From: Cystobacterineae bacterium
GTDB lineage: Bacteria > Myxococcota > Myxococcia > Myxococcales > Myxococcaceae
Direction of reading: 5' to 3'
Assembly: GCA_009782175.1 (NCBI GenBank)
Contig: WRKR01000018.1
Location: forward strand, 1-54,900
DNA: 54,900 nucleotides
Shown here: in pieces, positions 45,605-54,193 of the stretch
Numbering within the stretch: position 1 is the first letter of the stretch
How the letters are laid out: every line of letters starts with the position of its first letter
Translations under genes and position numbers: made by a program
The notes under the pieces: generated by a model
The model's database searches: none
Told to the model about the DNA's origin: nothing
What the model saw: only the letters and a program-made list of their open reading frames with translations

Positions 45605-47071
45605 ATGCGTTTTTTTATTCCCCCGTGCACGCTTTTGTGGGTGGTGTGGGGTGCGGCCCTGCTGGGTGCTTGCCAACACTATACATGTGAGGCGGCGCTG
45701 TGCCAGGGCTGTTGCAGCCCTGAGGGCATATGCCTGGAGGGGACAGAAGTTTTGGCCTGTGGAGCGGGGGGTGAGGCCTGCATGCGTTGCAGTGGTGGAC
45801 AAAGCTGCTCCCTGGGTATTTGCCTGGGTGGAAACCCCAACAGCAACCCTGGCAGCAGTGGTGGTGGCCAGGGGAATGGAGAGGCAGCTGAGGCCTCTGC
45901 ACTCTGGTGGGTGGAGGACAGCTCGGCCAGGCAAAGCACCTTAACGCGCTATTTGCCCAAGCTGCAAAAACAAACCCAATTCCCCTTTGCTTCTCCTGTG
46001 CTTTTGTTTGAGGCAAGCCCCAATGGGGAGCGTTGGGCCGTTGTGCTGGCCACCTCTCCCACGCAATATGCGCTTTTGCATGCCACAGGGGACAAAACCA
46101 GCACGCTGCAAACGGGGAGCGGTATACCCCAAAAAGTGGCCTTTGCCGAAAACAGCCAGGGGCTTGCTTTTCTGCTCAACAATGGCCATGGGCAAGGCCT
46201 GTTGTTTTATTCTGCCCATGCCACAGAGGGCTTGCGCCGCATTTCTTTCTCCAGCTGTGGGCTTGCGGACACGGAGCTTAACGTGTTGGCCTTTGCCCTC
46301 TCTCCCAACGGCTTGCACGTGGCCGTATTGGCTTTTGTGGGGAGTGCGGATCCTCGCGCGGGGGTTTGGCTGCTTGGCACAGCGCAGCCCGGCACTTGCA
46401 TGGCGGTGGTACACCCTGAGGAGGCCATGGGCATGGGCCCGGCATGGGGGGCCTTTGGGCCTTTGCAGTGGAGCGGCAACAGCACTTTCTATTTCAGGGC
46501 AGCCCTGTTGCAAGACCAGCCGCAGCTGTATTCCTCAAACCTGGATGGAATGCGCAACCCCATTGCCATTCCCAACAGCATTAACATTCCGCTGCTCAAC
46601 TTTGCCATAAACCCCTCCCTCTCCCTGCTTGCTTTTTTGCAGGAGGGCACGTTGAGCTTCCTCTCTCTGCGCCCACCCTTCACCCTTCGCTCCACCACCG
46701 GTTGTAACCTGGGGGCCCACCCGCAAAACAATACTTTGCTTTTCTCCCCCAACAATGCGTGGCTTTTGTTGAGGGAGGGTGCTCGCTCTCAAATGCTATA
46801 CCTGGGCAACATGGAAGGGGGCAACATGGAATGCAGCCTCACACCAACGGCCCATGTTATGGAGGCTGTCTGGTCCCCCAGCGGAAATTTTTTGGCGGAG
46901 TTGTCCTCTGCTGGCTTGCCTTGCCAAAGCCCACCTTGCGAAAATTCTGCAAGCCATGTCGTTTCTCTCAGCCAAAGCGAGGGGAAAACCATGTCAAATC
47001 CAAACATTATAAGTATAGGCTCCCAACGTTTGCACCAGTTGAAGTGGACGCGTTATGAGGGGGCGCCTTAG
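45605..47071 (+). CDS. Cys-rich beta-propeller lipoprotein
   Basis: 488 residues from ATG 45605, where a lipoprotein signal begins ('TLLWVVWGAALLGAC'); the upstream ATG at 45470 would precede it by 45 unconserved residues. The mature head is Cys-rich, with the pattern C-x4-C-x2-CC-x4-I-C...C-G-x-G-G-x-x-C-x2-C-x4-C-x3-I-C, common in myxobacterial surface lipoproteins. A Gly/Ser linker and a WD40/TolB-like propeller follow ('PNGERWAVVLA', 'NSQGLAFLL', 'PNGLHVAVLA', 'PSGNFLAEL'). Outer-membrane or periplasmic; ligand unknown. It is divergent from the permease and could supply a binding function to it, but nothing in the sequence proves this. Confidence 0.82.
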   Translation: MRFFIPPCTLLWVVWGAALLGACQHYTCEAALCQGCCSPEGICLEGTEVLACGAGGEACMRCSGGQSCSLGICLGGNPNSNPGSSGGGQGNGEAAEASALWWVEDSSARQSTLTRYLPKLQKQTQFPFASPVLLFEASPNGERWAVVLATSPTQYALLHATGDKTSTLQTGSGIPQKVAFAENSQGLAFLLNNGHGQGLLFYSAHATEGLRRISFSSCGLADTELNVLAFALSPNGLHVAVLAFVGSADPRAGVWLLGTAQPGTCMAVVHPEEAMGMGPAWGAFGPLQWSGNSTFYFRAALLQDQPQLYSSNLDGMRNPIAIPNSINIPLLNFAINPSLSLLAFLQEGTLSFLSLRPPFTLRSTTGCNLGAHPQNNTLLFSPNNAWLLLREGARSQMLYLGNMEGGNMECSLTPTAHVMEAVWSPSGNFLAELSSAGLPCQSPPCENSASHVVSLSQSEGKTMSNPNIISIGSQRLHQLKWTRYEGAP

Positions 47072-47196
47072 GGCTTTTGGGGGAAATTCTTCTTTTTCTG
47101 CAATAGCGCTTGCCAAGGTTGTCCAATCCAAGGATGGTGCGAGCGGACAGCCCCATTTTCTTTCTCAACAATTCCACCCAGAAAGGGAAAACCCCT

Positions 47197-48303
47197 GTGC
47201 ACAAGTTAATGTTTATTTTTGCTTTTGCTGTGGCCACACTGTTTGCTTGCAAGGAAGAAGTCAAAAAAACGGAAACTCCCGCGCCCAAAGCTTTGCCGCC
47301 ACCACCACCTCCTGCGGCAGCCAAGGCGGAGCCTGTTATTGGCGAGTATACGCTCACCTTCTTCCAGTCGCCCAGCCTGGAGTCCTTCATCCAAGAGGGC
47401 GCCAAACTCCCCGAGGAGTTGGTTAACCTGGGTCGCATGCTTTATTATGAGGCGCGCCTCTCAAGAGCCCATGACATCAGCTGCAACACCTGTCATGAGT
47501 TGGCCAACTTCGGTGTGGATGGCAAAGCCTTAAGTGCCGGACACAAAGGCCAGCTTGGAGACCGCAGCTCCCCCACCGTCTATAACTCCTCTATACAGTT
47601 TGTTCAATTTTGGGATGGGCGCGCCAAAACCGTTGAGGAGCAAGCCCTGGGGCCCATAACAAACCCTGTGGAAATGGCCATGCCGGAGGATGGGAAGCTC
47701 GTCATCGCCACGCTGGCGTCCATGCCTGAATATGTTGAGGCCTTCAAAAAAGCTTTCCCCGGCGAGGCCAACCCCATTTCCATGGACAACGTGGGCAAAG
47801 CCATTGGTGCTTTTGAGCGTCGCCTCATAACGCCTACGCGCTTCCATAAATTCCTCGCGGGCGATCAAACGGCGCTGACGGAAGAGGAGCAACGCGGGCT
47901 TGAAACCTTCCACCAAGTGGGTTGCACAAGCTGCCACGGAGGCCCTGGCGTAGGCGGCACCAGCTTCCAAAAACTGGGAGCCCTAAAGCCCTGGCCTGAG
48001 CTCCATGACAAGGGGCTTGGAGCCATTACGCAGAAAGAGGAGGATGACTATAAATTTAAAGCCCCCATTCTGCTGAATATTGCCAAAACAGCCCCCTATG
48101 GCCACGACGGGAAAATGGCTACGCTGGAAGAGGCGGTGAGGATGATGGCGGAATACCAACTCGACAAAAAAGTAACAGAGGAAGAAGTCAAATACATCGT
48201 CAGCTTTTTGAATGCGCTGACAGGTGAAATTCCAACGGACTTTATAAAAATGCCGCAGCTCCCCAAAAGTACAGCCAAAACACCCAAGCCCAGCAAAAAA
48301 TAA
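47197..48303 (+). CDS. Dihaem cytochrome c peroxidase-like lipoprotein
   Basis: 368 residues from GTG 47197 (AAAGGGA 8 bases upstream; ATG 47209 also possible). The signal ends 'VATLFACK', so it is lipid-anchored, followed by a Pro-rich tether. Two CxxCH sites: CNTCH near the start and CTSCH in the second domain, with 'GRMLYYEARLSRAHDISCNTCHELANFGVDG' (first half shown split) being the peroxidase N-domain signature. 'NSSIQFVQFWDGRA' and 'YGHDGKMATLEEAVRMM' are typical of bacterial CCP/MauG proteins. It reduces periplasmic hydrogen peroxide using electrons from cytochromes. A strong terminator follows. Confidence 0.9.
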   Translation: MHKLMFIFAFAVATLFACKEEVKKTETPAPKALPPPPPPAAAKAEPVIGEYTLTFFQSPSLESFIQEGAKLPEELVNLGRMLYYEARLSRAHDISCNTCHELANFGVDGKALSAGHKGQLGDRSSPTVYNSSIQFVQFWDGRAKTVEEQALGPITNPVEMAMPEDGKLVIATLASMPEYVEAFKKAFPGEANPISMDNVGKAIGAFERRLITPTRFHKFLAGDQTALTEEEQRGLETFHQVGCTSCHGGPGVGGTSFQKLGALKPWPELHDKGLGAITQKEEDDYKFKAPILLNIAKTAPYGHDGKMATLEEAVRMMAEYQLDKKVTEEEVKYIVSFLNALTGEIPTDFIKMPQLPKSTAKTPKPSKK

Positions 48304-48328
48304 ACCCCTCCTTTTTTGAGGCATAACC

Positions 48329-48373
48329 CACCCCCCCTGCCCCCTTTTTTTCTGCGGCAGGGGGTGTTTTTTT
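48329..48373 (+). terminator. Rho-independent terminator after the peroxidase gene
   Basis: CACCCCCCCTGCC pairs with GGCAGGGGGTG (two Cs bulged) across a T-rich loop, followed by seven Ts. It ends the plus-strand unit containing the propeller lipoprotein and the peroxidase. Further poly-T and a run of ten Gs follow. Confidence 0.85.
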
Positions 48374-48522
48374 GTTTTGTTTTTGTTTTTGTTTTTTTCC
48401 CTCCGGGGGGGGGGAAAAACCTTATTTAAAATGTACACCGCGCAGGCGGAAAAACGGTTTTGAAACGCTCCCGGAGGTTTCGGGAAAGCTTTCGCAACGC
48501 TGCGAAAGTTTCCCAGAGGTTT

Positions 48523-49938
48523 CTAAAACACCAGCAAGGAAATAATGAGGAACAACGGGAAGAGTATTCCAAGCGACCAGAGCATATAGCCGAAAAAGCT
48601 GGGCATGGGCAGGCCCTGCTCCTCGGCAATGGCGCGCACCATAAAGTTGGGCGCATTGCCAATATAGGTGGCAGCGCCCATAAACACGGCACCCGCGGAA
48701 ATGGCCAAAAGCGTCTGGGACAAGGGGCCCATCAGCTGCACAGCATCCCCGCCGGCAATATTGAAAAAGACGAGGTAGGTGGGCGCATTGTCCAAAAAGG
48801 CCGACAAAACACCCGTCAGCCAAAAATACATGAGGTTTGCCGGCTGGCCGTCCTTGGAAACCAGGTGGATGAGCGGAGCCAGCGCGCCGTTGGTGCCGGC
48901 CTTGAGGATGGCAATAACGGGAATAATGGAGAGGAAAATGCCCAGAAAAAGCTTGGACACCTCCTGAATGGGCCACCAGGAGAAACCGTTTTTCTCCCGA
49001 CACTCCCGGGAAGTCAGCTTGAGAGAAAGTCCGGCAATGGCCAGCAAAATAACGTCACGGGCAATGTTTTGCCATTCCAACTGGCTCCCATAAACATGGA
49101 GTGGCTCCATTTCCGGCTTCCACGTGCCGGACATAAGCACGGCCAACACCACGCCTACAAACAAGAGCAGGTTTAGCTTGCCTTCCAAGCCAAGTTTTTC
49201 TTCACCCTCTGCTTCAGGCGGCCTGGGCCGGCCTTCTTTGGCAAAATACCGGCTGTCCAAAATAAAATACAAAACCAGCAAGGCCACAGAGAGGGAAGCA
49301 GACATGGGAAAAAGGTGGGTTGTCGTCCAAAAAAAGTGGACGCCTTTCAAAAAGCCGAGAAAAAGCGGGGGGTCGCCCAGAGGGCTCAGCGAGCCTCCAA
49401 TATTGGCGACCAGAAAAATAAAGAAAATGACGGAGTGGACTTTATATTTGCGGTGCTTGTTGGCGCGCAGCAGGGGGCGTATAAACAACATGGCCGCACC
49501 GGTGGTGCCCATCCAACTTGCAAGCAAGGTGCCTGCGGCAAGAATGCCGGTGTTGACAGCGGGCGTGCCTGCCAGAGTCCCCTTGAGGCGAACGCCTCCG
49601 GCTACGGTGAAGAGGGAAAAAAGCAGGACGACGAAGGGGACATATTCCAAAAGCAGGGTGTGCAGCAACTCATAGAAGGCCACGGAGGGCCCATATATAA
49701 ACAAGCAAGGGACAAGAAAACCAAAGCCCCAGAAAAGAGAAATTTTTCCAAAATGGCGGTGCCATAGGTGGGGAGTGGCCAACGGCATAATGGCAATGGA
49801 CAAAAGCATACACGCAAAGGGCACAGCCCAAAGCCACGACAGCTCCGCCCCCGGAATGGCGGGGGCGCCAACAGCGGCGAAGGCCAAGCGCGGGCTTAAC
49901 AAAAAAACAGCCAATAAAAACCAGCGGGAAAAATTCAT
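48523..49938 (-). CDS. NhaD/CitM-type sodium:proton antiporter
   Basis: 471 residues, about 12 hydrophobic helices. The first segment ('WFLLAVFLLSPRLAFA') looks like a cleavable signal. 'IAIMPLATPHLWHRHFGK', 'NTGILAAGTLLASWMGTTGAAMLFIRPLL', 'ANIGGSLSPLGDPPLFLGFLKG' and 'SAFLDNAPTYLVFFN' match the ion-transporter superfamily branch usually annotated as sodium:proton antiporter, with the paired conserved Gly/Asp-Pro and Asp-Asn-Ala-Pro re-entrant loops. Monocistronic. Ion versus dicarboxylate specificity cannot be told from sequence. Confidence 0.85.
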   Translation of the reverse strand: MNFSRWFLLAVFLLSPRLAFAAVGAPAIPGAELSWLWAVPFACMLLSIAIMPLATPHLWHRHFGKISLFWGFGFLVPCLFIYGPSVAFYELLHTLLLEYVPFVVLLFSLFTVAGGVRLKGTLAGTPAVNTGILAAGTLLASWMGTTGAAMLFIRPLLRANKHRKYKVHSVIFFIFLVANIGGSLSPLGDPPLFLGFLKGVHFFWTTTHLFPMSASLSVALLVLYFILDSRYFAKEGRPRPPEAEGEEKLGLEGKLNLLLFVGVVLAVLMSGTWKPEMEPLHVYGSQLEWQNIARDVILLAIAGLSLKLTSRECREKNGFSWWPIQEVSKLFLGIFLSIIPVIAILKAGTNGALAPLIHLVSKDGQPANLMYFWLTGVLSAFLDNAPTYLVFFNIAGGDAVQLMGPLSQTLLAISAGAVFMGAATYIGNAPNFMVRAIAEEQGLPMPSFFGYMLWSLGILFPLFLIISLLVF

Positions 49939-49972
49939 AAAACGCTCAAATGTTTAACGTGCAGGCGCATGA

Positions 49973-50222
49973 GGCGGCAGACACACTCTGGAAGACGAAT
50001 ACTCCCCCATACCTTTCAAACCCAACAACCACAAAATTTTTATACATGCCTATGGCTTTCCACCTTGGGTTTGCCCAACTGCCTTCATTCATAATGACAA
50101 CGTTGCCCATAACAATGTGGATAATGACAACGTTGGCAATAACAATGTGGGTAACAACAATGTGGGCAATAACAATGTGGGCAACAACAATGTTGTGCCC
50201 TCACGCCGTCCCAGCTTCCGGT
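49973..50222 (+). repeat. Asn-rich NNNVG repeat, possible gene remnant
   Basis: From about 50096 a 15-base unit of the kind AAYAACAATGTGGGC repeats, and in one frame reads N-N-N-V-G five times. The same frame is open from 49973 to the TGA at 50220-50222 and its upstream part looks protein-like ('YSPIPFKPNN', 'IHAYGFPPWVCPTAF'), but it has no start codon. It may be the tail of a decayed secreted protein gene. The rest of the 386-base gap to 50324 shows nothing. Confidence 0.5.
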
Positions 50223-50324
50223 GAGTTATTTGCATCCGCAAAGCAACGGCAAGGTCAGCCTGCCCGCAGCCTTAGCGCCCATTGACATATGCCCCCGTAT
50301 GCAGCTATGTTCTGAGGTTTTGGA

Positions 50325-50702
50325 ATGCTCGTCACTATCGCCACTTTCTCCTTCCTGCATGAAGCGCGCCTTGCCCAAACACAGTTGGATGCCTTGGACA
50401 TTCCTTCGTTTATTGCGGATGAGTATACCTTAAGCAATTTGCAGTGGCCTTATGAGAATATCATCGGTGGGGTGCGGCTTCAGGTTTCGGAAGAGTTTGC
50501 TGCTCAAGCTCAGGAAGTCCTCAATGAACCTGTCGAGATAGTGCCGACTCCTGAGTTAGAGTTAGAGCCAGAGCCATGCCCATACTGTGGTGGAACACTG
50601 GGTGAGCCCTATATTGCAAAGCCTCCTCCCATTATAGGTTGGTTTTTCCTAGAGGTTTCGGTGCGCCAATGCATGGCCTGTGGCAAAACAACCCAAGCAT
50701 AA
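50325..50702 (+). CDS. DUF2007-type small protein with Zn ribbon
   Basis: 125 residues. The first 70 ('TIATFSFLHEARLAQTQLDA', then 'IPSFIADEYTL..LQWPYENIIGGVRLQV') match the DUF2007 'putative prokaryotic signal transducing' pattern of a small ferredoxin-like fold. The tail has a zinc-ribbon pair CPYC...CMAC. Soluble, function unknown. Convergent with the TM2 gene, 49 bases between stops. Family assignment is from memory of the motif. Confidence 0.7.
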   Translation: MLVTIATFSFLHEARLAQTQLDALDIPSFIADEYTLSNLQWPYENIIGGVRLQVSEEFAAQAQEVLNEPVEIVPTPELELEPEPCPYCGGTLGEPYIAKPPPIIGWFFLEVSVRQCMACGKTTQA

Positions 50703-50751
50703 CAAGCCAAAGCCGCTTTCCGAATAGCTCAGCATTCCGGTTTGGCTTTCG

Positions 50752-51066
50752 CTAGCCATATTTGGCGGCGAATGATTCATCCGACATGCACAAATAAACA
50801 ATGAACTCAATGAAGGCGATGATTCCCGGGATTAGAGTCCAAAAGAATAGAAGATAAATGATTCCCTGGAATGGGCGCCCAAGATAGAACTTGTGGATAC
50901 CAATTCCACCGAGAAAGAAGGCAAGAAGGGCTGCGGAACCTCGGCTTTTGGTTCCCGTGGCACGTTTTTGCCGAACACCGCATTTTGGACAAATTTCCGC
51001 ACGGGCATCTATCGCTTGTCCGCAAGCAAAGCAAAAGGCACCTAAAGCTACTGCGGCATCTCGCAC
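50752..51066 (-). CDS. TM2-domain membrane protein with Zn ribbon
   Basis: 104 residues from GTG 51066, preceded by AAGGAG; the longer frame to 51246 lacks family sequence. An N-terminal zinc ribbon CFAC...CPKC is followed by the TM2 domain: 'ALLAFFLGGIGIHKFYLGRPFQGIIYLL' (first helix with the G-x-G-x-H-x-F-Y-L-G signature) and a second helix 'LIPGIIAFIEFIVYLCM'. Such proteins sit in the inner membrane; function unknown. Confidence 0.87.
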   Translation of the reverse strand: MRDAAVALGAFCFACGQAIDARAEICPKCGVRQKRATGTKSRGSAALLAFFLGGIGIHKFYLGRPFQGIIYLLFFWTLIPGIIAFIEFIVYLCMSDESFAAKYG

Positions 51067-51433
51067 AAGGACTCCTCCTTCGTTTTTCAATGCTCGCGCA
51101 TCTCCACCACAACAGGAAACAAATGATATATTGGCGGCTGCGTGCAGCGATGTCCACGACCTTCTGAATAAAAAACGCAGTGTCTCCTCAATTCGCTCCG
51201 CGTATTTTTGTGCGGTCTTGATGGGCGTTTTTGAAACCCACTGCATTCAAATGAAGGCATCCGTCAAACTGAATGGCCGCGAAAACATTCTCCAGAAATT
51301 GAAGCCGCGCGCCAGCTGCGCTGGTTTTTGGAATGCGCATATGCTAAACACAACCCATAACTCTGGCCGGCTGGCCGTGCTGGCTGTGGCGGGGGAAAAT
51401 GGGCGCCCAACTCTTTTCCAGAAAGAATTTTCC
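51067..51433. other. Divergent intergenic region TM2 / GLUG 2
   Basis: 367 bases that must hold the promoters of both flanking genes. Open frames extend both neighbours through it but carry no family sequence. No repeat or RNA is recognised. Confidence 0.4.
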
Positions 51434-53368
51434 ATGAAAGCCTTTGCTCGTGGCACGCTCTATATTTTAACTCCATATGTTGTGGCCCTGGCCACAAGCT
51501 TGTGCGCCTGCTCCTCCGCAGAGCCACAGCAGGAAAACATTTCGCTGCCAGAGCAGGAAAGCATTTCGCTTCAGGAAGCTCCCCCCGGCCTGAGTGTGGA
51601 GGTTGTTGAAAACACAGCCATACTTACGCCTATGGTGGCGGGGCAATATAGCGAGCGCTCCACCACCTTCACCCTCCGCGTCAGCGGGTTTATAAACAAC
51701 ACCGACGCAGGCAAACTGGGGCTCAACATAGCCCCTGTGGCTGGGCTGCACTTTTCCCTCGAAAACCCGCCCGCCTCGGAAAATACCAAAAGCTTTGGCC
51801 TCACCGTCAGCTATGACGGTACAACGGCTTTCCCCGAAGGCTTTGCAAACCTCCAACTCCACCTCACAAATATACCGGAGGGCTATGCGCCTGGCGCTGA
51901 AAACCAAAGCCTCCGCCTTGTTGTTGTGGATGGCCAGGCCAAAGCCCGCTCCATTCCCATTGGGCAGGCCAATGTGGAGGCCTTTAATGCATATGCAAAT
52001 ACGGTAGCCGGCTTGGCGCTGCACTATAGGCTGACAGAAAACATTTGGCTGAAAGAGCCTGTGTGGCCAGAAACAAACAATTGGACGCCCATAGGCACAG
52101 CTTCCAGGGCGCCTTACCCGTATACTATTGAGGACGCTTCCCCTTTTGTGGGTAGTTTGGATGGTGGCGGCCACACCCTCTTCGGCCTCCGCCTATATAA
52201 CATTGAATATACGCAACCCTTCCAGGGCTTGTTCGGCTATATTGAAGGCGCCACGCTGGAAAACATTGGGCTGGTGAATGTGCAGGTTTTCGGCAGCTAT
52301 ACCGATGCGGGCAGCCTGGTGGGGCAGAATGCCTTTGGCACCGTGCGCAACTGCTATGCCGCAGGCAATGTTTCCAGCTCCAAAGTTGCTGGCGGCCTGG
52401 TGGGCATAAACCAAGGCACAGTGCAAGACAGCTATTTTTCGGGCAACGCCATCAGCAACGCTGGCGGCGCTCATTCCTTTGCCGGCGGCCTGGTGGGCAT
52501 AAACGAAGGCACGGTGCACAACGGATATGCCACGGGCACGGCCTCCGCCGGCTATGGTGCAGGTGGCCTGGTGGGGCAAAATGAAGGCACAGTGCACAGC
52601 AGCCATGCCACCGGCAATGTCACCGCCGTCGTCTTTTATGCCTCCGTAGGCGGCCTGGTGGGCATAAACACGGGCACAGTGCACGACTGCTATGCCACGG
52701 GCAGTGCCACCGGAGACTATTATGCAGCGGGTGCCGGTGGCAGCGCAGGCGGCCTGGTGGGCGCGAATAACAGCGGCACCGTGCGCAACTGCTATGCCAC
52801 AGGCTATGCCGCCAACAGCATGTCCGTCGGCGGCCTGGTGGGCAGCAGCAACGGAGCCATAGAACACAGTTATGCCACGGGCATGGTTTCAAATGAAGGG
52901 GCATATGCAGGGGGCCTGGTGGGCTATAACAACGGAAGGATAGAATACAGCTATGCCACGGGCAGTGCTTCCAGCAGGATTTCTGCAGATTCCAATGCAT
53001 ATTTTCCTTCCGTAGGCGGCCTGGTGGGGCGCAACGACAACAGCGGCATCGTGCGAAACTGCATGGCGTTGAATAGCTCTGTTGGGAGCATCGTGGATGC
53101 AGTTAGCCGCGGACGCGTGCTGGGAAGCAACGAGGGTTTCATTTCCAACAACCATGCCTTCAGCGGCATGCGCGGCAATGCGGGCAACACAACCTGGCTC
53201 AACATAGGCGAAGGTGAAATAAACGGCGCCAACCTCAGTGCCGCCGCCCTGCAAATAGCCAATGGCTTCCCAAGTGTCTTCACCACCACCCCATGGACAT
53301 ATGTGGAAGGCCAACTCCCGGGTTTGGGGCAGACGGTGGATATGCCTTCGCACCTTGCTTCTCCATGA
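51434..53368 (+). CDS. GLUG-repeat surface lipoprotein 2
   Basis: 644 residues from ATG 51434, where the lipoprotein signal begins ('ALATSLCACSS'); a frame to 50891 upstream is not real. The layout matches GLUG protein 1 at 15532: a short Glu-rich linker with an ENISLPEQESISL doublet, a beta region ('SLRLVVVDGQAKARSIPIGQ' and 'AFNAYANT' shared with the paralogue), 'HYRLTENIWL', then nine GLUG repeats (GGLVGxNxGTVxxxYATGxA). The C-terminal cap differs ('WTYVEGQLPGLGQTV'). Predicted surface beta-helix, adhesin-like. It lies just before the second copy of the dispersed TGACATT repeat. Confidence 0.87.
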   Translation: MKAFARGTLYILTPYVVALATSLCACSSAEPQQENISLPEQESISLQEAPPGLSVEVVENTAILTPMVAGQYSERSTTFTLRVSGFINNTDAGKLGLNIAPVAGLHFSLENPPASENTKSFGLTVSYDGTTAFPEGFANLQLHLTNIPEGYAPGAENQSLRLVVVDGQAKARSIPIGQANVEAFNAYANTVAGLALHYRLTENIWLKEPVWPETNNWTPIGTASRAPYPYTIEDASPFVGSLDGGGHTLFGLRLYNIEYTQPFQGLFGYIEGATLENIGLVNVQVFGSYTDAGSLVGQNAFGTVRNCYAAGNVSSSKVAGGLVGINQGTVQDSYFSGNAISNAGGAHSFAGGLVGINEGTVHNGYATGTASAGYGAGGLVGQNEGTVHSSHATGNVTAVVFYASVGGLVGINTGTVHDCYATGSATGDYYAAGAGGSAGGLVGANNSGTVRNCYATGYAANSMSVGGLVGSSNGAIEHSYATGMVSNEGAYAGGLVGYNNGRIEYSYATGSASSRISADSNAYFPSVGGLVGRNDNSGIVRNCMALNSSVGSIVDAVSRGRVLGSNEGFISNNHAFSGMRGNAGNTTWLNIGEGEINGANLSAAALQIANGFPSVFTTTPWTYVEGQLPGLGQTVDMPSHLASP

Positions 53369-53399
53369 AGGAACACAGCTCAAGTGGGGGGTGGTTGTT

Positions 53400-53437
53400 G
53401 GGCTGGCGGTGCTGACATTCGGGTTTTTCGCCAGCCC
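53400..53437 (+). terminator. Hairpin after GLUG gene 2
   Basis: GGGCTGGCG pairs with CGCCAGCCC across a 20-base loop, 31 bases past the stop. No T-run follows, so termination would be weak or factor-dependent. The dispersed repeat begins right after it. Confidence 0.45.
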
Positions 53438-53438
53438 A

Positions 53439-53510
53439 TGCACTCAAATGTCAATAAAACTTGACATTGTGTCATGTTTTAAACGGCAAAATGTCAACAA
53501 AAACCGACAC
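53439..53510 (-). repeat. Dispersed TGACATT/AATGTCA repeat, copy 2
   Basis: On the minus strand 53500-53443 matches 3468-3525 at about 50 of 58 positions, with all TGACATT/AATGTCA heptamers kept and no gaps. Like copy 1 it sits between the ends of two convergent genes. Confidence 0.75.
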
Positions 53511-53591
53511 TGTTGGGGAGCGAAAAGCGCGCCTTGGGACAATGCCGTTATTTTCACTTAAGCAAGTGCATTTTCTTCCTTCATGGAGTGC

Positions 53592-53611
53592 AGGCAAGCT
53601 TGAGCTTGCCT
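53592..53611. terminator. Short perfect hairpin between convergent genes
   Basis: AGGCAAGC and GCTTGCCT with a TTGA loop, 8 bases beyond the stop of the minus-strand gene. There is no T-run, so a terminator role is only possible. Confidence 0.4.
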
Positions 53612-53618
53612 CTTGAAA

Positions 53619-54080
53619 CTATTTGCGCTCCAAAATGCGGTCAGAAATTCTGGCCAGAACGCCCAGCATTTTGTCAATGCTGAGCTGCTGCTCCATAACC
53701 ACCTTGTTGAGTATTTCTATTCTGCAATGCAACGCCCCATTGCTTTGCTCCCCCTTGCCCAACTCTACCCAAAACTCTTCCAAGCGTTTCTCAATGCGCC
53801 TGGGGGCCAAAAAAGGTTCCAGCAGTTTTTTAAAAAAACTTTGGCGCGGCAAAACCCTTGCTTGTTTGAGAGGTGGCTGTGGGGGCCTTGGGGGCCACAC
53901 TCTTTGAGGTGGGGGTGTTGTTTCAGTTTCAGCTTCTTCTTCAGGAGGCTCCACCGCTTTGAGTATAACTGTGTTTCTCTCGTGTATACCCCTGCATGTT
54001 TTGTTGGGGTATTTGCCTTGCAGGTTTTGTCTGTTGTGCAAGGGCTGCTCCGCTTTTCTGTTTTCTCCATTGTCGGCCAT
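53619..54080 (-). CDS. Unrecognised small acidic/coiled-coil protein
   Basis: 153 residues from ATG 54080, chosen because GAGGAAGG lies just upstream; an ATG at 54134 is the longer option. The first 80 residues are polar and Pro-rich ('PPEEEAETETTPPPQ'), probably disordered. The C-terminal 70 residues ('FFKKLLEPFLAPRRIEKRLEEF' region onward) form amphipathic helices suited to a coiled coil. No family, signal or catalytic motif is recognised. Convergent with the GLUG lipoprotein gene. Confidence 0.6.
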   Translation of the reverse strand: MADNGENRKAEQPLHNRQNLQGKYPNKTCRGIHERNTVILKAVEPPEEEAETETTPPPQRVWPPRPPQPPLKQARVLPRQSFFKKLLEPFLAPRRIEKRLEEFWVELGKGEQSNGALHCRIEILNKVVMEQQLSIDKMLGVLARISDRILERK

Positions 54081-54193
54081 GGTGCCTTCCTCTTCCTTGT
54101 TGGGGGTTAAATTTTTCCACCCTGTGGCCGGCACCGTTTGGGCTCAAAAAGCAGCCCAAACCCTCGTTTGAGACGCACTTATGGCGGCCCAAA

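Noticed and set aside
50891-51433. Upstream extension of GLUG protein 2
   Set aside because: It runs antisense through the TM2 gene; the lipoprotein signal and start are at 51434.
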